A stretch of DNA of 64,000 bases from Actinocrinis sp035653575 (GTDB lineage Bacteria; Actinomycetota; Actinomycetes; Streptomycetales; Catenulisporaceae). Positions 16,781 through 27,565 of the stretch are shown piece by piece. The notes beneath the pieces are model-generated. The model saw nothing but the letters and a program-made list of their open reading frames with translations, did no database searches and was not told the origin of the DNA. Made by a program: the position numbers and the translations under genes. The DNA lies in contig NZ_DASRBQ010000118.1 of the NCBI RefSeq assembly GCF_035653575.1, forward strand, positions 1 through 64,000. The letters run 5' to 3'. Within the stretch, counting starts at the first letter, position 1, and every line of letters starts with the position of its first letter.

Positions 16781-19282
16781 TCAGACCTCGAACCAGACGA
16801 TCTTGCCGTGCGCGGTCGTCCTGGTTCCCCAGTCCAGCGAGAGCTGGTCGACCAGGTACAGGCCGCGGCCGCCCTCCTCGCCGTGCTGCACGGTGCGCAG
16901 CCGGGGCGCCGCCTCCAGTTCGTCGGAGACCTCGCACACCACCGTGTCGGCGCCGCGCAGCAGCCGCAGTCCGATCGGGCCGCGGCCGTACCGCAGCGCG
17001 TTGGTGACCAGTTCGCTGACGAGTAGTTCGACGACGTCGGCCACGTCGCCGACCAGCGGGGAGAGGCCGCTGTCGTCGGCGTTGGCGACCGCGTCCTCGG
17101 CGGACCACTCGTGCAGGCAGCGGCGCACCAGTTCCCTGGCTCGGGCGGCGACGGTCGGCTGGCTGGTCAGCACCCAGGAGGCGACCTGGTTCTCAGGGAG
17201 CCGGCCGAGCGAGGCGATCAGCAGCGTCGCGTCGTCGCTGCGGTGCGGCCCGATGAGCGCCTCGAATGCCGCGTCGCAGGCGGCTTCGAGGCGGCGGCCG
17301 TCGGCCACGGCGAACCCGGTGGCGCTTGACGCCGAGCCGAGGCCGACCGGCGCCGACTTGGAGATGGCGCCGAGCAGTTCGTCGATCCCGGTCTCGATGT
17401 CGCGGTCCCGGCCCTCGACCAGGCCGTCGGTGTAGAGGGCGAGCGCGCAGCCGGGTTCGATGGTCAGCACGCGTTCCTCGAAGCGCTGGCCGCCGAGGCC
17501 GAGCGGGGCGCCCGGGGAAAGCCCGATCAGGTCCGCTCCGCCGCCCGAGGTGGCCAACACCGGCGGCGGATGGCCGGCCGAGGCCAGCGTGCACTCCCCG
17601 ATGACGGGGTCGTAGACGGCGTAGATGCAGGTCGCAAGGTGCGACTCGCTCATCGAGCGGGCCAGTTCGTCCAGTTCCCGCAGCACTAGCGCCGGGCTCA
17701 GGTCCAGTTGGGCGAGGGTGCGCGCCGCGGTGCGGAACTGGGACATGATTCCCGCCGCCGACAGGCCGCTGCCCATCACGTCGCCGACCACGAACGCGAC
17801 TCGGCGGCAGGGCAGCGGGATGACGTCGCACCAGTCGCCACCGACCTGAGCGCCCGCGGCGCCGTGCCGGTACCGGAACGCGACCTGTGTGCCGTCTACC
17901 GCGTCGAATCGCTGCGGCATGAGCGAGCGTTGCAGCATCAGTGCGGTATCGCGCTCACGCATGTACAGCCGCGCGTTGTCCATCGCGACTGCCGCGCGTG
18001 CGGCGAGTTCTTCCGCGGTTTCCAGATCGACGAGCGTGAATTCGTCTCGTTGCTTCGCCCGGGCAAACCGGACAGTCCCAAGGAGCGAGCCGCGTGCCTT
18101 GAGCGGAACGACGATGCTGCGTTCCGCGCGACCAGCGTCCTTCGCATCGTGGCCACGCGTATCGGCGTCGGGCGCGTGTAGGGGTTGGCGCCCGGGGTCT
18201 TCCAGATCGAGGAATTGCGCACGTCCGCTGCTTATGCACTCGTGCAGTGCGGTACCGGGCTCGATTGGCGGAAACCTGCGGCTGGTTCCGCGCAGTCGCG
18301 ATCGCCTCTTTTGCGACTTCGTGCCGGTCTCGGACATGGCGGTCTGCCCGCGTACCGCGACCGCGTGCATGTGGAGCGTTTGGTCCGCAGACTCGCCGGC
18401 CGCCAGAACCGAGTACGCGATGGCAGCGACGGGCTTGGTCCCCGTTTCCGCGCCACCTGACGGCTTCTCAGCGTCGAGGAGGTAGACGGTGGTCGCGTCG
18501 CTGAACTGCGGGACGGCGACGTCCGCGAGCGTGGCTGCGATGCGGTCGATGTCCAGCGAGGTGCCGATGCGGCTGTTCGCGGCGTTCAACAGCGCGGTGC
18601 GCTCGTGCGCCGATCTTTCACGCTCGGAGGCTTTCTGACGCTCGGTCACGTCCGTCGCGATCTCGGTCAGTCCGAGGACTTGGCCGTCGTCGGTCTGCAG
18701 CCTTGCGCAGGAGATGGACCAGTACCGCCAGGTACCCGGCTCGGTGATGCGGGTCGCGGTCTTGACCAGCTCGTCCACGACCGGTTCGCCGGTGTCGAGT
18801 ACCTGTTGTTGGAGCAGCGGGACGGTATCACCGAGGTTCGGATTCACGTCCTCGGGGAGCAGGCCGATGTGCTCCTGCGGCGGAATGCCGTTGTAGTCGG
18901 CGAAGGCCTGATTCACCAACAGGTAGCGGCGCTCGGTGTCGTAGATCGCGATGCCTATCGGGACCTGGTCGAAGAGCGACTCGAACAGGGCCCGCTCGAC
19001 CTCGATCCGCCGCGGATCCACGGCAGAGGCAGCGAGCTGGGCCAGGTTTCGGCCGGATCGGGATCCGAGCACGGAGCGCAACGGGGCGTCCGGTTCGGTA
19101 TCGGATTCGGCGTCGGACGCGAGGGCGGATCCGGGTTCGGTGCTGGTTTCGGCGGCGGGTGTCGAAGCCCGTTCGTCGGGTTCGGACTCGGCCGGCTCGC
19201 AGGCTGATTCGACGGCGCCGGCCGAAGAGTCGCCGGCGGACGCATCCAAGGCGCTCTTCGAACGGTCGAAGGCTGCGGGCAT
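16781..19282 (-). CDS. PAS-GAF-SpoIIE phosphatase with C-terminal HATPase domain
   Basis: An 833-residue cytoplasmic signalling protein. Order: acidic/Ser-rich N-terminus (1-75), PAS domain (about 80-205, with the L-V-N-Q-A-F-A-D-Y segment), GAF domain (about 215-430, with a basic insert), PP2C/SpoIIE phosphatase (about 450-660, metal motifs V-G-G-D-W-C-D, V-V-G-D-V-M-G-S-G and Y-T-D-G-L-V-E-G-R-D) and a HATPase_c/RsbW-like module at the end. Such proteins act on anti-sigma-factor antagonists in partner-switching pathways. The fused kinase-like end could phosphorylate the antagonist that the phosphatase domain dephosphorylates. No STAS or RsbW partner is beside it. ATG 19282 has AGGA upstream; the longer frame to 19381 overlaps the Nudix gene end. 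Confidence 0.88.
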   Translation of the reverse strand: MPAAFDRSKSALDASAGDSSAGAVESACEPAESEPDERASTPAAETSTEPGSALASDAESDTEPDAPLRSVLGSRSGRNLAQLAASAVDPRRIEVERALFESLFDQVPIGIAIYDTERRYLLVNQAFADYNGIPPQEHIGLLPEDVNPNLGDTVPLLQQQVLDTGEPVVDELVKTATRITEPGTWRYWSISCARLQTDDGQVLGLTEIATDVTERQKASERERSAHERTALLNAANSRIGTSLDIDRIAATLADVAVPQFSDATTVYLLDAEKPSGGAETGTKPVAAIAYSVLAAGESADQTLHMHAVAVRGQTAMSETGTKSQKRRSRLRGTSRRFPPIEPGTALHECISSGRAQFLDLEDPGRQPLHAPDADTRGHDAKDAGRAERSIVVPLKARGSLLGTVRFARAKQRDEFTLVDLETAEELAARAAVAMDNARLYMRERDTALMLQRSLMPQRFDAVDGTQVAFRYRHGAAGAQVGGDWCDVIPLPCRRVAFVVGDVMGSGLSAAGIMSQFRTAARTLAQLDLSPALVLRELDELARSMSESHLATCIYAVYDPVIGECTLASAGHPPPVLATSGGGADLIGLSPGAPLGLGGQRFEERVLTIEPGCALALYTDGLVEGRDRDIETGIDELLGAISKSAPVGLGSASSATGFAVADGRRLEAACDAAFEALIGPHRSDDATLLIASLGRLPENQVASWVLTSQPTVAARARELVRRCLHEWSAEDAVANADDSGLSPLVGDVADVVELLVSELVTNALRYGRGPIGLRLLRGADTVVCEVSDELEAAPRLRTVQHGEEGGRGLYLVDQLSLDWGTRTTAHGKIVWFEV

Positions 19283-19361
19283 GTACGGTCCTGGGAATCG
19301 AGAGCTGGCTGCCCGGACTCCTTCCCGCAAAGTATGATCTTTATATTGATCCACGACCGAG

Positions 19362-19802
19362 TTAGGCCACTCGGATGACACCCCCGGCGGCCGCCCGCTC
19401 GTCCAGCGCGTCCAGGATCAGCAGATCGCCCTCCAGCCACGGCAGCGCACGGGCCTCGGCCGTCCCCGGCCGCACCCAGAGCAGGGCGTCGTGGCTCCCG
19501 CGCAGCGCCGGCTCGCCCTCCTCGATCGCGGCAAGGAACGTGCGCACGACCATCGAGCCGCCCGCGATCGGGTACTCCGGGCCGATCCGCTCCCCCACCG
19601 TGATCCGTACATCGATCTCTTCCTCGCACTCGCGAATCAGAGCCGCGATGTCTTCCTCGCCCGGCTCGACCTTGCCGCCGGGGAACTCCCACTTCCCGGC
19701 CAGGTCCGGCGGTCCGGTGCGCCGGGCCGCGAGGATCTGCCCGTCCCGCTCGATCACCGCCGCGACGACGACGCGCACGCTCTCCTGCTGCATGCCGGCC
19801 AT
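19362..19802 (-). CDS. Nudix hydrolase (MutT-like NTP pyrophosphohydrolase)
   Basis: A 146-residue Nudix protein. The box reads G-G-K-V-E-P-G-E then R-E-C-E-E-E-I-D, with the usual Gly of E-E-x-G replaced by Asp. The W-E-F-P-G-G-K lead-in and compact size match MutT-like (deoxy)nucleoside triphosphate pyrophosphohydrolases that cleanse the nucleotide pool. ATG 19802 is taken; ATG 19793 is equally possible. It lies upstream of the SpoIIE gene on the same strand and divergent from the decarboxylase. Confidence 0.88.
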   Translation of the reverse strand: MAGMQQESVRVVVAAVIERDGQILAARRTGPPDLAGKWEFPGGKVEPGEEDIAALIRECEEEIDVRITVGERIGPEYPIAGGSMVVRTFLAAIEEGEPALRGSHDALLWVRPGTAEARALPWLEGDLLILDALDERAAAGGVIRVA

Positions 19803-20060
19803 CGTCCCACGCGCTCGCCGGAGGCCGCGGAGCCCACGGTCCGCAACGACGGGGGTGACATAAACCACATTCGCCACGCCATGCTGTCCGCTCGGCGCGG
19901 ACAGTGATCGGCGCCATGATTCTTTGCGCGACGGCGCAATGGATCGTTGATAGATTCGGCACTTGCGTGCGTTTTGTTGCAGGAATAGTGCAGCTGAACA
20001 GGCGAATCGTTGCGAGAGGCGGTCTCGACGCCTCGAAGAACCAGCCGCATACTCAGGACC

Positions 20061-21428
20061 ATGCACGAGGCCGCCCAGCAAATGCACACCTATGACGCGC
20101 GTCTAGCCGACCTGGTCTTCGATTACATGCGCGAGCGCTTGCAACTCGATCCGGTGCCGCTCGACCACCCCGGCGAGCGCGCGAAGCTGGAGGCCGCGCT
20201 TTCCGGCCTGCTGACCGCACACGGCCACGACCCCGAGCAGGTGTTATCCGTTTACGCGGAGCAGCTCGCGCCGGCCGTCATCTCATGCGACAGCCCGCGC
20301 TTCCTCTCCTTCATCCCCGCCGCGCCCACCAAGGCGGCACTGCTGTTCGACATGGTGGTCTCGTGCGCCTCGCTGCAAGGCATCTCCTGGCTGGAGGCGG
20401 CTGGGGCGATCGCCGCCGAAAACCAGGTGCTGCGGCTGATTGCGGACCTGGCCGGGATGCCGACGAGCGCCGGAGGCTGCTTCGTCACCGGCGGCTCGGC
20501 TGGAAACCTGTCCGCACTTGTGGTCGCGCGGGACACGGCGCGACGCAAGCTGGGCCTCGGGCCGTATGACCGGGTTCGCATCGCGGTGAGCGACCAGTCG
20601 CATTCCTCGGTCAACAACACGCTGCGCATCATCGGCGTCGAGGCACTCCTCGTGCCGACCACAGACCACCGGTTCACGGGCGCCGATCTGCGAGCAGCGT
20701 TGATGCGTGACACTGACGACGCTCCGGTTATCGGCGTCGTGGCGACCGCCGGGACGACCAACGCGGGCATCGTGGATGACCTGGCCGGCATCGCGGCGGC
20801 GGCGCGTGAATTCGATCTCTGGCTTCACGTCGACGGCGCGTACGGCGGAGCGGGGCTCTTCGCGCCGAGTGTGCGGGCGAAGTACGACGGGATCGAGCAT
20901 GCCGACTCGTTCGTCGTCGATCCGCACAAGTGGCTGTTCGCACCGTTCGACTGCGCCGCAGTGCTTTACCGGCAACCGCACCTGGCGAAGGCGGTACACA
21001 CCCAAGACGCCTCGTACCTCGACGTGATCCACACGGACGCGCCGGAGGAGTGGAACCCGACCGACTACGCGTACCACCTGACCCGTCGCGCACGCGGGCT
21101 GCCGCTCTGGTTCTCCCTCGCCGTGCACGGCACCAACGCCTACCGGGACGCCATCGAGGCGGCGCTGTCGACCGCCCGCGAGGCCGCCGACCTGATCCGC
21201 CGTCACCCCGATCTGGAACTGATCCGTGAGCCGGAGCTGTCCACGGTGCTCTTCCGCCGCAAGGGCTGGGGGCCGCAGGAGTATGACGCGTGGTCGCGGC
21301 GGCTGTTGGCGGGTCAGGTCGCGTTCGTTACACCGACCAGCTGGGAGCGCGAGACGGTAGCGCGCTTCGCGTTCTTGCATCCCGGTACGACCATCGCAAT
21401 GGTCGAGGAAATCCTCGGTACGGTCTGA
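20061..21428 (+). CDS. PLP-dependent group II decarboxylase-like protein
   Basis: A 455-residue fold-type I PLP enzyme of the aromatic-L-amino-acid/glutamate/tyrosine decarboxylase group. Expected active-site elements are present: His181 that stacks on the cofactor (D-Q-S-H-S-S-V), Asp258 (H-V-D-G-A-Y-G-G) and Schiff-base Lys290 (V-D-P-H-K-W-L). N-terminal F-L-S-F-I-P and G-G-S-A-G-N-L-S-A-L segments also fit. It probably decarboxylates an aromatic amino acid, but some relatives are aldehyde synthases. ATG 20061 with AGGA upstream is preferred over the in-frame start at 20010. Stands alone, divergent from the Nudix gene. Confidence 0.9.
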   Translation: MHEAAQQMHTYDARLADLVFDYMRERLQLDPVPLDHPGERAKLEAALSGLLTAHGHDPEQVLSVYAEQLAPAVISCDSPRFLSFIPAAPTKAALLFDMVVSCASLQGISWLEAAGAIAAENQVLRLIADLAGMPTSAGGCFVTGGSAGNLSALVVARDTARRKLGLGPYDRVRIAVSDQSHSSVNNTLRIIGVEALLVPTTDHRFTGADLRAALMRDTDDAPVIGVVATAGTTNAGIVDDLAGIAAAAREFDLWLHVDGAYGGAGLFAPSVRAKYDGIEHADSFVVDPHKWLFAPFDCAAVLYRQPHLAKAVHTQDASYLDVIHTDAPEEWNPTDYAYHLTRRARGLPLWFSLAVHGTNAYRDAIEAALSTAREAADLIRRHPDLELIREPELSTVLFRRKGWGPQEYDAWSRRLLAGQVAFVTPTSWERETVARFAFLHPGTTIAMVEEILGTV

Positions 21429-21533
21429 TAGGGCACCGTTTGGCACGGGTAGTACGCCGAAGTCTGTTGCAGGCGTTGTTGCGACGCCCCGACGCAGCGC
21501 GATTCAATACCCTCCACACGCTGGGGGAGGGTC

Positions 21534-23147
21534 ATGGAGCCGCTCGCGACGGGCGATCCCGCCCGGATTGGACCGTTCCGGCTGGTCGCCAGGCTGGGCC
21601 GGGGCGGAATGGGCCGGGTGTACCTGGGTCGTTCCGAAAAGACCGGCCGGGCCGTCGCCGTCAAGACCGTCCACGGCGAACTGCTCGCCGACTCCGAGTT
21701 CCGAACCCGGTTCTCGCATGAGGTAGCCGCGGCACGCAGGGTGCGCGATGAGTACATCGCCGAGGTCGTAGACGCCGATCCGGACGGCGCGACGCCCTGG
21801 CTCGCCACCGCGTACGTCCCTGGCATATCCGTCGAGGATGCGGTACGCCGCTTCGGCCCGCTACCTGCCGATTCGGTACGCATCCTCGGGGCCTGCGTCG
21901 CCAAGGCAGTCGCGGCGATACACGCGGTCGGCCTGGTACACCGCGACTTGAAACCGGCGAACGTGCTGCTTACCGCCGCTGGACCGAAGGTGATCGACTT
22001 CGGCATCGCACGCGGCGTGAGCGACGCGGCCCTGACAAAGACCGGCATGGTGAGCGGTTCGCCGCCCTACATGGCGCCAGAACAGCTCGGCTACGGGGAT
22101 TTCAGCACCGCCTCGGACGTCTTCTCGCTCGGCGCGGTCCTTCACTACGCGGCGACCGCCAGTGGGCCGTACGGACGCGGTGGAGCTCAGGAGCAGTACG
22201 CGCGGGCCATGGGCATCGGGCCGGTCATGGATCCGGCACTGCCGGATGTGCTGACTGAGCTGGTGCGCCGGTGCTTCGCCAGCGAGCCGCGGCTACGGCC
22301 GACGACGTCGGACGTGGTCCGCGCGCTGGAAGCGCATCCAGGAGAGCGCCCGCTTCCCGGATGGCTGCCGACCGCGGTGCTTGCGGACATCCTGGCGCAG
22401 GCGACGGATGCACTGAACAAGGACTCGGCGGCAGGGCTCAATTCGCCTCAAGCACAAGCCTCGGCGCCGCAACCTTCGCCGTCGTTCGCGCCCTTGGTCC
22501 CGCCACCGCCGAGCGGACCGTCGTACTCCAGCGGACCACCGCGGCCCAGCGCACCGTCGTACTCCAGCGCACCTCCGCATCCCGGCACGCGGCCGCCGCA
22601 CCCGAATACGCCTCCGCGCGCTCCTCAGCCGCACCAGTCGCAGCCGCCGCAGCGTCAACCACAGCCACAGCAGCAGTCACAGCCGCCGCGTCCGAACACT
22701 CCCTACCAGAGCCCGCATTCGGGTCAGAACGGGAACGGCTCCTACTCCGGCGCGCCCTTCAGCAGCGCTCCCTCTCGGTCCGGGCCGGGTTCGCTACCGC
22801 ACCACCCGTCATCCTCGCAGCTACCGTCCTACCCACCGCAGCAATACGGTCCTCCATCCGGCCCTGGGCAGCCCTACCAGCCGCCACAGGTCCACTACGG
22901 CTATGCGCCGTATCAGACGTCACCGCCGAGCAACGGCATCGCTACCGCCGCGCTCGTGCTCTCTCTGGTGGGATTCGCCGCACCGTGCCTACTCGCCGTC
23001 GCACTGCCCTTAGGCGGTGTCGGCCTGTCTAAAGCGCGCAAGACCGGTGTAGGGCACGGTCAGGCTCTCGCGGCGACGATCGTGGCGAGCCTGCTGCTGC
23101 TCGGCTGGATCCTCTTCATCACCTTGTACGTGGCTAGCAAGCCGTAG
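21534..23147 (+). CDS. Membrane-anchored Ser/Thr protein kinase with C-terminal two-helix domain
   Basis: A 537-residue PknB-type kinase. Catalytic domain 13-275: glycine loop G-R-G-G-M-G-R-V-Y, Lys44 (V-A-V-K), Asp138 (H-R-D-L-K-P-A-N), D-F-G at 155-157 and A-P-E. A long Pro/Ser/Gln linker (about 300-460) contains an imperfect 11-residue repeat around P-S-Y-S-S-x-P-P. The end (about 465-537) has two hydrophobic helices of DUF4190-like type. No extracellular sensor such as PASTA follows, so input must come through the membrane helices or linker. The substrate is unknown. Confidence 0.9.
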   Translation: MEPLATGDPARIGPFRLVARLGRGGMGRVYLGRSEKTGRAVAVKTVHGELLADSEFRTRFSHEVAAARRVRDEYIAEVVDADPDGATPWLATAYVPGISVEDAVRRFGPLPADSVRILGACVAKAVAAIHAVGLVHRDLKPANVLLTAAGPKVIDFGIARGVSDAALTKTGMVSGSPPYMAPEQLGYGDFSTASDVFSLGAVLHYAATASGPYGRGGAQEQYARAMGIGPVMDPALPDVLTELVRRCFASEPRLRPTTSDVVRALEAHPGERPLPGWLPTAVLADILAQATDALNKDSAAGLNSPQAQASAPQPSPSFAPLVPPPPSGPSYSSGPPRPSAPSYSSAPPHPGTRPPHPNTPPRAPQPHQSQPPQRQPQPQQQSQPPRPNTPYQSPHSGQNGNGSYSGAPFSSAPSRSGPGSLPHHPSSSQLPSYPPQQYGPPSGPGQPYQPPQVHYGYAPYQTSPPSNGIATAALVLSLVGFAAPCLLAVALPLGGVGLSKARKTGVGHGQALAATIVASLLLLGWILFITLYVASKP

Positions 23148-23196
23148 CCAGCACGCTCACGGGTTGACACTGCCCGGCGATGCGGCTCGAGCTGCT

Positions 23197-24270
<1,074 letters not shown>

Positions 24271-24312
24271 GGACGGCAAGTCTAGTTGTCCCTGTCGGTG
24301 GTAACTCCCACG

Positions 24313-25491
24313 ATGTTGTTCGTGAACGCTGGAGAGCTGGTACTGCTGTTGATCGGGCTCGCCCTCGGCCTCGTGCTGGGCGTGCTCTGGGAGCGCGGGC
24401 GCGGGCGCGGCCCCTCCGCCGAGGCGCTCGACCGGTCCACTGACCGGCTGCTCGGGCTGGCCGATCAGCAGTTCGCGCAGGTCGGGCGGCCGATCCAGGA
24501 GTCGCTGCGGCACCTGGACGACCGGCTGCGCGAGATCGAACGGGAGCGCAGCTCGGCGCAGGCCGCGCTGGCCCGGCAGATCGAGGATGTGCGCACCACC
24601 GGCGAGGAGCTGCGCGGGCAGACTGCCGCGCTGGTCACCGCGCTGCGCGCGCCGCAGGTCCGGGGCCGCTGGGGCGAGCTGCACCTGCGCCGCGCCGTGG
24701 AACTGGCCGGGCTGGTGGACCGGTGCGACTTCACCGAGCAGCTGGTGGTCGGGGCCACGCTCGACGGCGACGAGGGCGCGGCGCGGCCGGACCTGGTCGT
24801 GCACCTGGCCGGCGGCAAGAACGTGGTCGTGGACGCGAAGGTGCCGCTCGGGGCGTTCCTGGAGGCTGCGGAGGCCCGGGACGAGGAGATGCGCTCGGAT
24901 CGGCTACGGGCGCACGCGCGGCAGCTGCGGGCGCATGTGGAGCAGCTGGGTTCCCGGGCGTATTGGAAGCGGCTCAATATGGTCGGTGCCTCGACGCCGG
25001 AGTTCGTGGTGCTGTTCGTGCCCGGGGAGGCGTTCCTGTCCTACGCGCTCGAAGCCGATTCCAATCTGCTGGAGTACGCGGCGGAGCGGCGCGTGATGCT
25101 CGCCTCGCCGACCACACTCATCACGTTGCTGCGTACCGTCGCATATGCGTGGTCTCAGGACACGCTCGCCGCGGAGGCTCGTACGATCATCGACCTCGGC
25201 CGGGATTTGTACGACCGGATCGGGGTTCTGGCCGGGCATGTCGACCGACTCGGCGGGTCGCTCGGCAGCGCGGTCGCCGCATACAACCGGGCGGTCGGGT
25301 CGCTTGACTCCCGCGTGCTAGTGACCGCGCGGCGGCTGCACGACCTCGGCGTCGGCGAGGCGGCGCCCGAGACGCCGCGGCATCTGGACACCGCGCCCCG
25401 CTCCCCCAGTGCGCTGGACTCGCTGCTGCCGCTACCGAGCGCGCCCGGCGGCCTGACGCCGCGCACCACCTCCGATCGCATGACGCCGTGA
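24313..25491 (+). CDS. rmuC: DNA recombination protein RmuC family
   Basis: A 392-residue RmuC homologue: N-terminal transmembrane helix (about 5-25), a coiled-coil (about 40-105), then the RmuC nuclease-like domain with R-G-R-W-G-E, the D-A-K-V-P-L core of a PD-(D/E)XK fold (V-V-V-D-A-K), and the F-V-P-G-E-A-F and Y-A-W-S-Q segments. RmuC limits recombination at short inverted repeats. ATG 24313 puts the helix at the start; GTG 24298 and TTG 24286 are in-frame options. Its final codons form the first unit of an octanucleotide array. Confidence 0.9.
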   Translation: MLFVNAGELVLLLIGLALGLVLGVLWERGRGRGPSAEALDRSTDRLLGLADQQFAQVGRPIQESLRHLDDRLREIERERSSAQAALARQIEDVRTTGEELRGQTAALVTALRAPQVRGRWGELHLRRAVELAGLVDRCDFTEQLVVGATLDGDEGAARPDLVVHLAGGKNVVVDAKVPLGAFLEAAEARDEEMRSDRLRAHARQLRAHVEQLGSRAYWKRLNMVGASTPEFVVLFVPGEAFLSYALEADSNLLEYAAERRVMLASPTTLITLLRTVAYAWSQDTLAAEARTIIDLGRDLYDRIGVLAGHVDRLGGSLGSAVAAYNRAVGSLDSRVLVTARRLHDLGVGEAAPETPRHLDTAPRSPSALDSLLPLPSAPGGLTPRTTSDRMTP

Positions 25492-25552
25492 CACCGTGGC
25501 GCCCTGGCACTGTGACGCTCTGACACCGTGGCGCCGTAACGCCCTGACGCGC
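25481..25552. repeat. Octanucleotide tandem array, nine units
   Basis: Nine head-to-tail 8-bp units, with no gaps, run from the last codons of rmuC: TGACGCCG, TGACACCG, TGGCGCCC, TGGCACTG, TGACGCTC, TGACACCG, TGGCGCCG, TAACGCCC and TGACGCGC. The consensus is TGACGCCG. The period is not a multiple of three and the array contains the rmuC stop codon. Confidence 0.85.
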
Positions 25553-25686
25553 CCACGAGTGCATGAGAGGTCTCATTCACGCAGGTAGACGGGCTCTGAT
25601 GCGTTCGGGGTGACGCATCATCCAGATGAGTGATCAGCGGGCGTGGCACCGGTCGGCGGCCCGCGCCGGTTCCTACCGTGGCAGGT

Positions 25687-26334
25687 ATGAGCCAGTACCC
25701 GGCGGCCGAACACGGATCCTCCGAGGGAAGTCTGTGGCACCCCCAACCAACTGCCCGGCACGCCGCTGAGACGCACGCTGAGCGGCCCGGAGACGGCTCG
25801 CGGAGCCTGGTACGGCGGCCACCGAGTTCGATGCCTTCGTGGCCGAGCGGCGTCGGCCAGCGCACCGGCTCTAGCTCAGGCGCGAGCGCGCGGTCACAGC
25901 TCGGTGGTGGCGCGGGCTCTCGCCAGCAGCCGCTGCCCGCACTCGCGCGACCGCTGGCCGGCAGTGCGCCGCTCACCGCGTTCGGCGTGTCGATGGTGCT
26001 CGTCGGCGCCTGCGCCATCGGCGCGACGCTGGACCTACTGCTCGTCGGTACGGCCGCATGGTGCCTCATCGGACTGTTCCTGGTCGGCAGCGCCTATGCG
26101 GCCGTGAAGGTACGACGATCCGACTGGTACTCGGCCGTCGTCGGCCCGCCACTCGCCTTTGCCGTCGGTTTGCTGCTCGTCGCGACCTTCTCGCCGCACG
26201 ACATGGGCTCCGGGCTGATGGGAACCGTCGCGACGATGCTGGAGCTGCTGGCGTTGAAGGCACGGGCCGTGTTCTTCGGTACCGCAGTGGCGCTGTGCGT
26301 CATCCTCGCCCGCAGGCTGCCCTTCCGCCGCTGA
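25687..26334 (+). CDS. DUF6542-type membrane protein
   Basis: A 215-residue protein with a hydrophilic, low-complexity N-terminal half (about 1-95) and four predicted transmembrane helices in the C-terminal half, which matches the DUF6542 domain found in actinobacteria. Function is unknown. GGCAGG just upstream of ATG 25687 supports this start. It is convergent with ispH, 16 bases apart. Confidence 0.7.
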   Translation: MSQYPAAEHGSSEGSLWHPQPTARHAAETHAERPGDGSRSLVRRPPSSMPSWPSGVGQRTGSSSGASARSQLGGGAGSRQQPLPALARPLAGSAPLTAFGVSMVLVGACAIGATLDLLLVGTAAWCLIGLFLVGSAYAAVKVRRSDWYSAVVGPPLAFAVGLLLVATFSPHDMGSGLMGTVATMLELLALKARAVFFGTAVALCVILARRLPFRR

Positions 26335-26350
26335 GCCAGCCGGCAGCGCG

Positions 26351-27391
26351 TCAGCTGCTCGACAGGTTGCGCCGCAATTCATGCGGAAGCGCGAACAGCA
26401 GCTTCTCCTGGGCCGAGCGGACCTCTTCGACGTCGCTGTATCCGCGCTCGGCGAGCAGCGCGAGGACGCCCTGAACGAGCTCCTCTGGCACCGAGGCGCC
26501 CGAGGTGAGGCCGACGGTCGTGACGCCCTCGAACCAGGCCGGATCGATCTCCTCGGCGCGGTCCACCAGGTACGCGGAGTTGGCCCCGGCCTCGAGGGCC
26601 ACCTCGACCAGCCGTACCGAGTTGGAGGAGTTGGCCGAGCCGACCACGATCAGCAGGTCGGACTGCGGGGCGATGCGCTTGACCGCGACCTGCCGGTTCT
26701 GCGTCGCGTAGCAGATGTCGTCGGACGGCGGGTCGATCAGCAGCGGGAAGCGCTCGCGCAGCTTGGCGACGGTCTGCTCGGTCTCGTCCACGGACAGCGT
26801 GGTCTGCGAGAGCCAGGCTACCCGGGAGGGGTCGCGCACCTCGACGTCGGCGACGCCCTCGGGGCCGTCCACCAGCTTGATGTGCTCGGGGGCCTCGCCG
26901 GTGGTGCCGATGACCTCCTCGTGGCCTTCGTGGCCGATGAGCAGGATGTCGTAGCCCTCGTCGGCGAAGCGCACCGCCTCCTTGTGCACCTTGGTCACCA
27001 GCGGGCAGGTCGCGTCGATAGTCCGCAGGCTGCGCCGCGACGCCTGATCGTGCACCTCGGGGGCGACGCCGTGCGCCGAGAAGATCACGATCGCGCCCTC
27101 GGGCACCTCCTCGTTCTCCTCGACGAAGATCGCCCCGCGCTCCTCCAGCGTCTGCACGACGTGCTTGTTGTGCACGATCTGCTTTCGCACATAAACCGGC
27201 GCGCCGTACTGCTCAAGCGCGCGTTCGACGGTCTGGACCGCGCGGTCCACACCCGCGCAGTAGCCGCGCGGCGCGGCGAGCAGGACCCGCTTGCGCTGCG
27301 GGGCTTCGGCGGAGGCTGCGCTCGAGGCGGAGTCGGGCACTGCGGAGACGGACCCTGAGGTGGCCGGGGCGGAACCGGAGGCGGTGACCAT
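26351..27391 (-). CDS. ispH: 4-hydroxy-3-methylbut-2-enyl diphosphate reductase IspH
   Basis: A 346-residue IspH, the last enzyme of the MEP isoprenoid pathway, reducing HMBPP to IPP and DMAPP at a [4Fe-4S] cluster. The three cluster cysteines are Cys45 (G-Y-C-A-G-V), Cys129 (D-A-T-C-P-L-V) and Cys227 (D-I-C-Y-A-T). Substrate residues A-H-G-V, G-H-x-G-H-E and S-A-N-S-S-N-S are present. The first 32 residues are an Ala/Ser-rich extension, and the true start could be internal. Divergent from xseA, as in other actinobacteria. Confidence 0.96.
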   Translation of the reverse strand: MVTASGSAPATSGSVSAVPDSASSAASAEAPQRKRVLLAAPRGYCAGVDRAVQTVERALEQYGAPVYVRKQIVHNKHVVQTLEERGAIFVEENEEVPEGAIVIFSAHGVAPEVHDQASRRSLRTIDATCPLVTKVHKEAVRFADEGYDILLIGHEGHEEVIGTTGEAPEHIKLVDGPEGVADVEVRDPSRVAWLSQTTLSVDETEQTVAKLRERFPLLIDPPSDDICYATQNRQVAVKRIAPQSDLLIVVGSANSSNSVRLVEVALEAGANSAYLVDRAEEIDPAWFEGVTTVGLTSGASVPEELVQGVLALLAERGYSDVEEVRSAQEKLLFALPHELRRNLSSS

Positions 27392-27565
27392 GTCTCCATG
27401 GTATTCGCGGACGCGGTGGGCGCCCCAGAGCGGGAGAGCCGATCTTTACATCTCCCGCACACTTTTTCCCTCGCCTGCGGCACGGGTGCGGTGCCGCGGC
27501 TGAACCGCGGCCGGAACGCGCGCGTATCCGATCTCCGTGTCGGCGTCGGCCGATACCGTTGGCGC

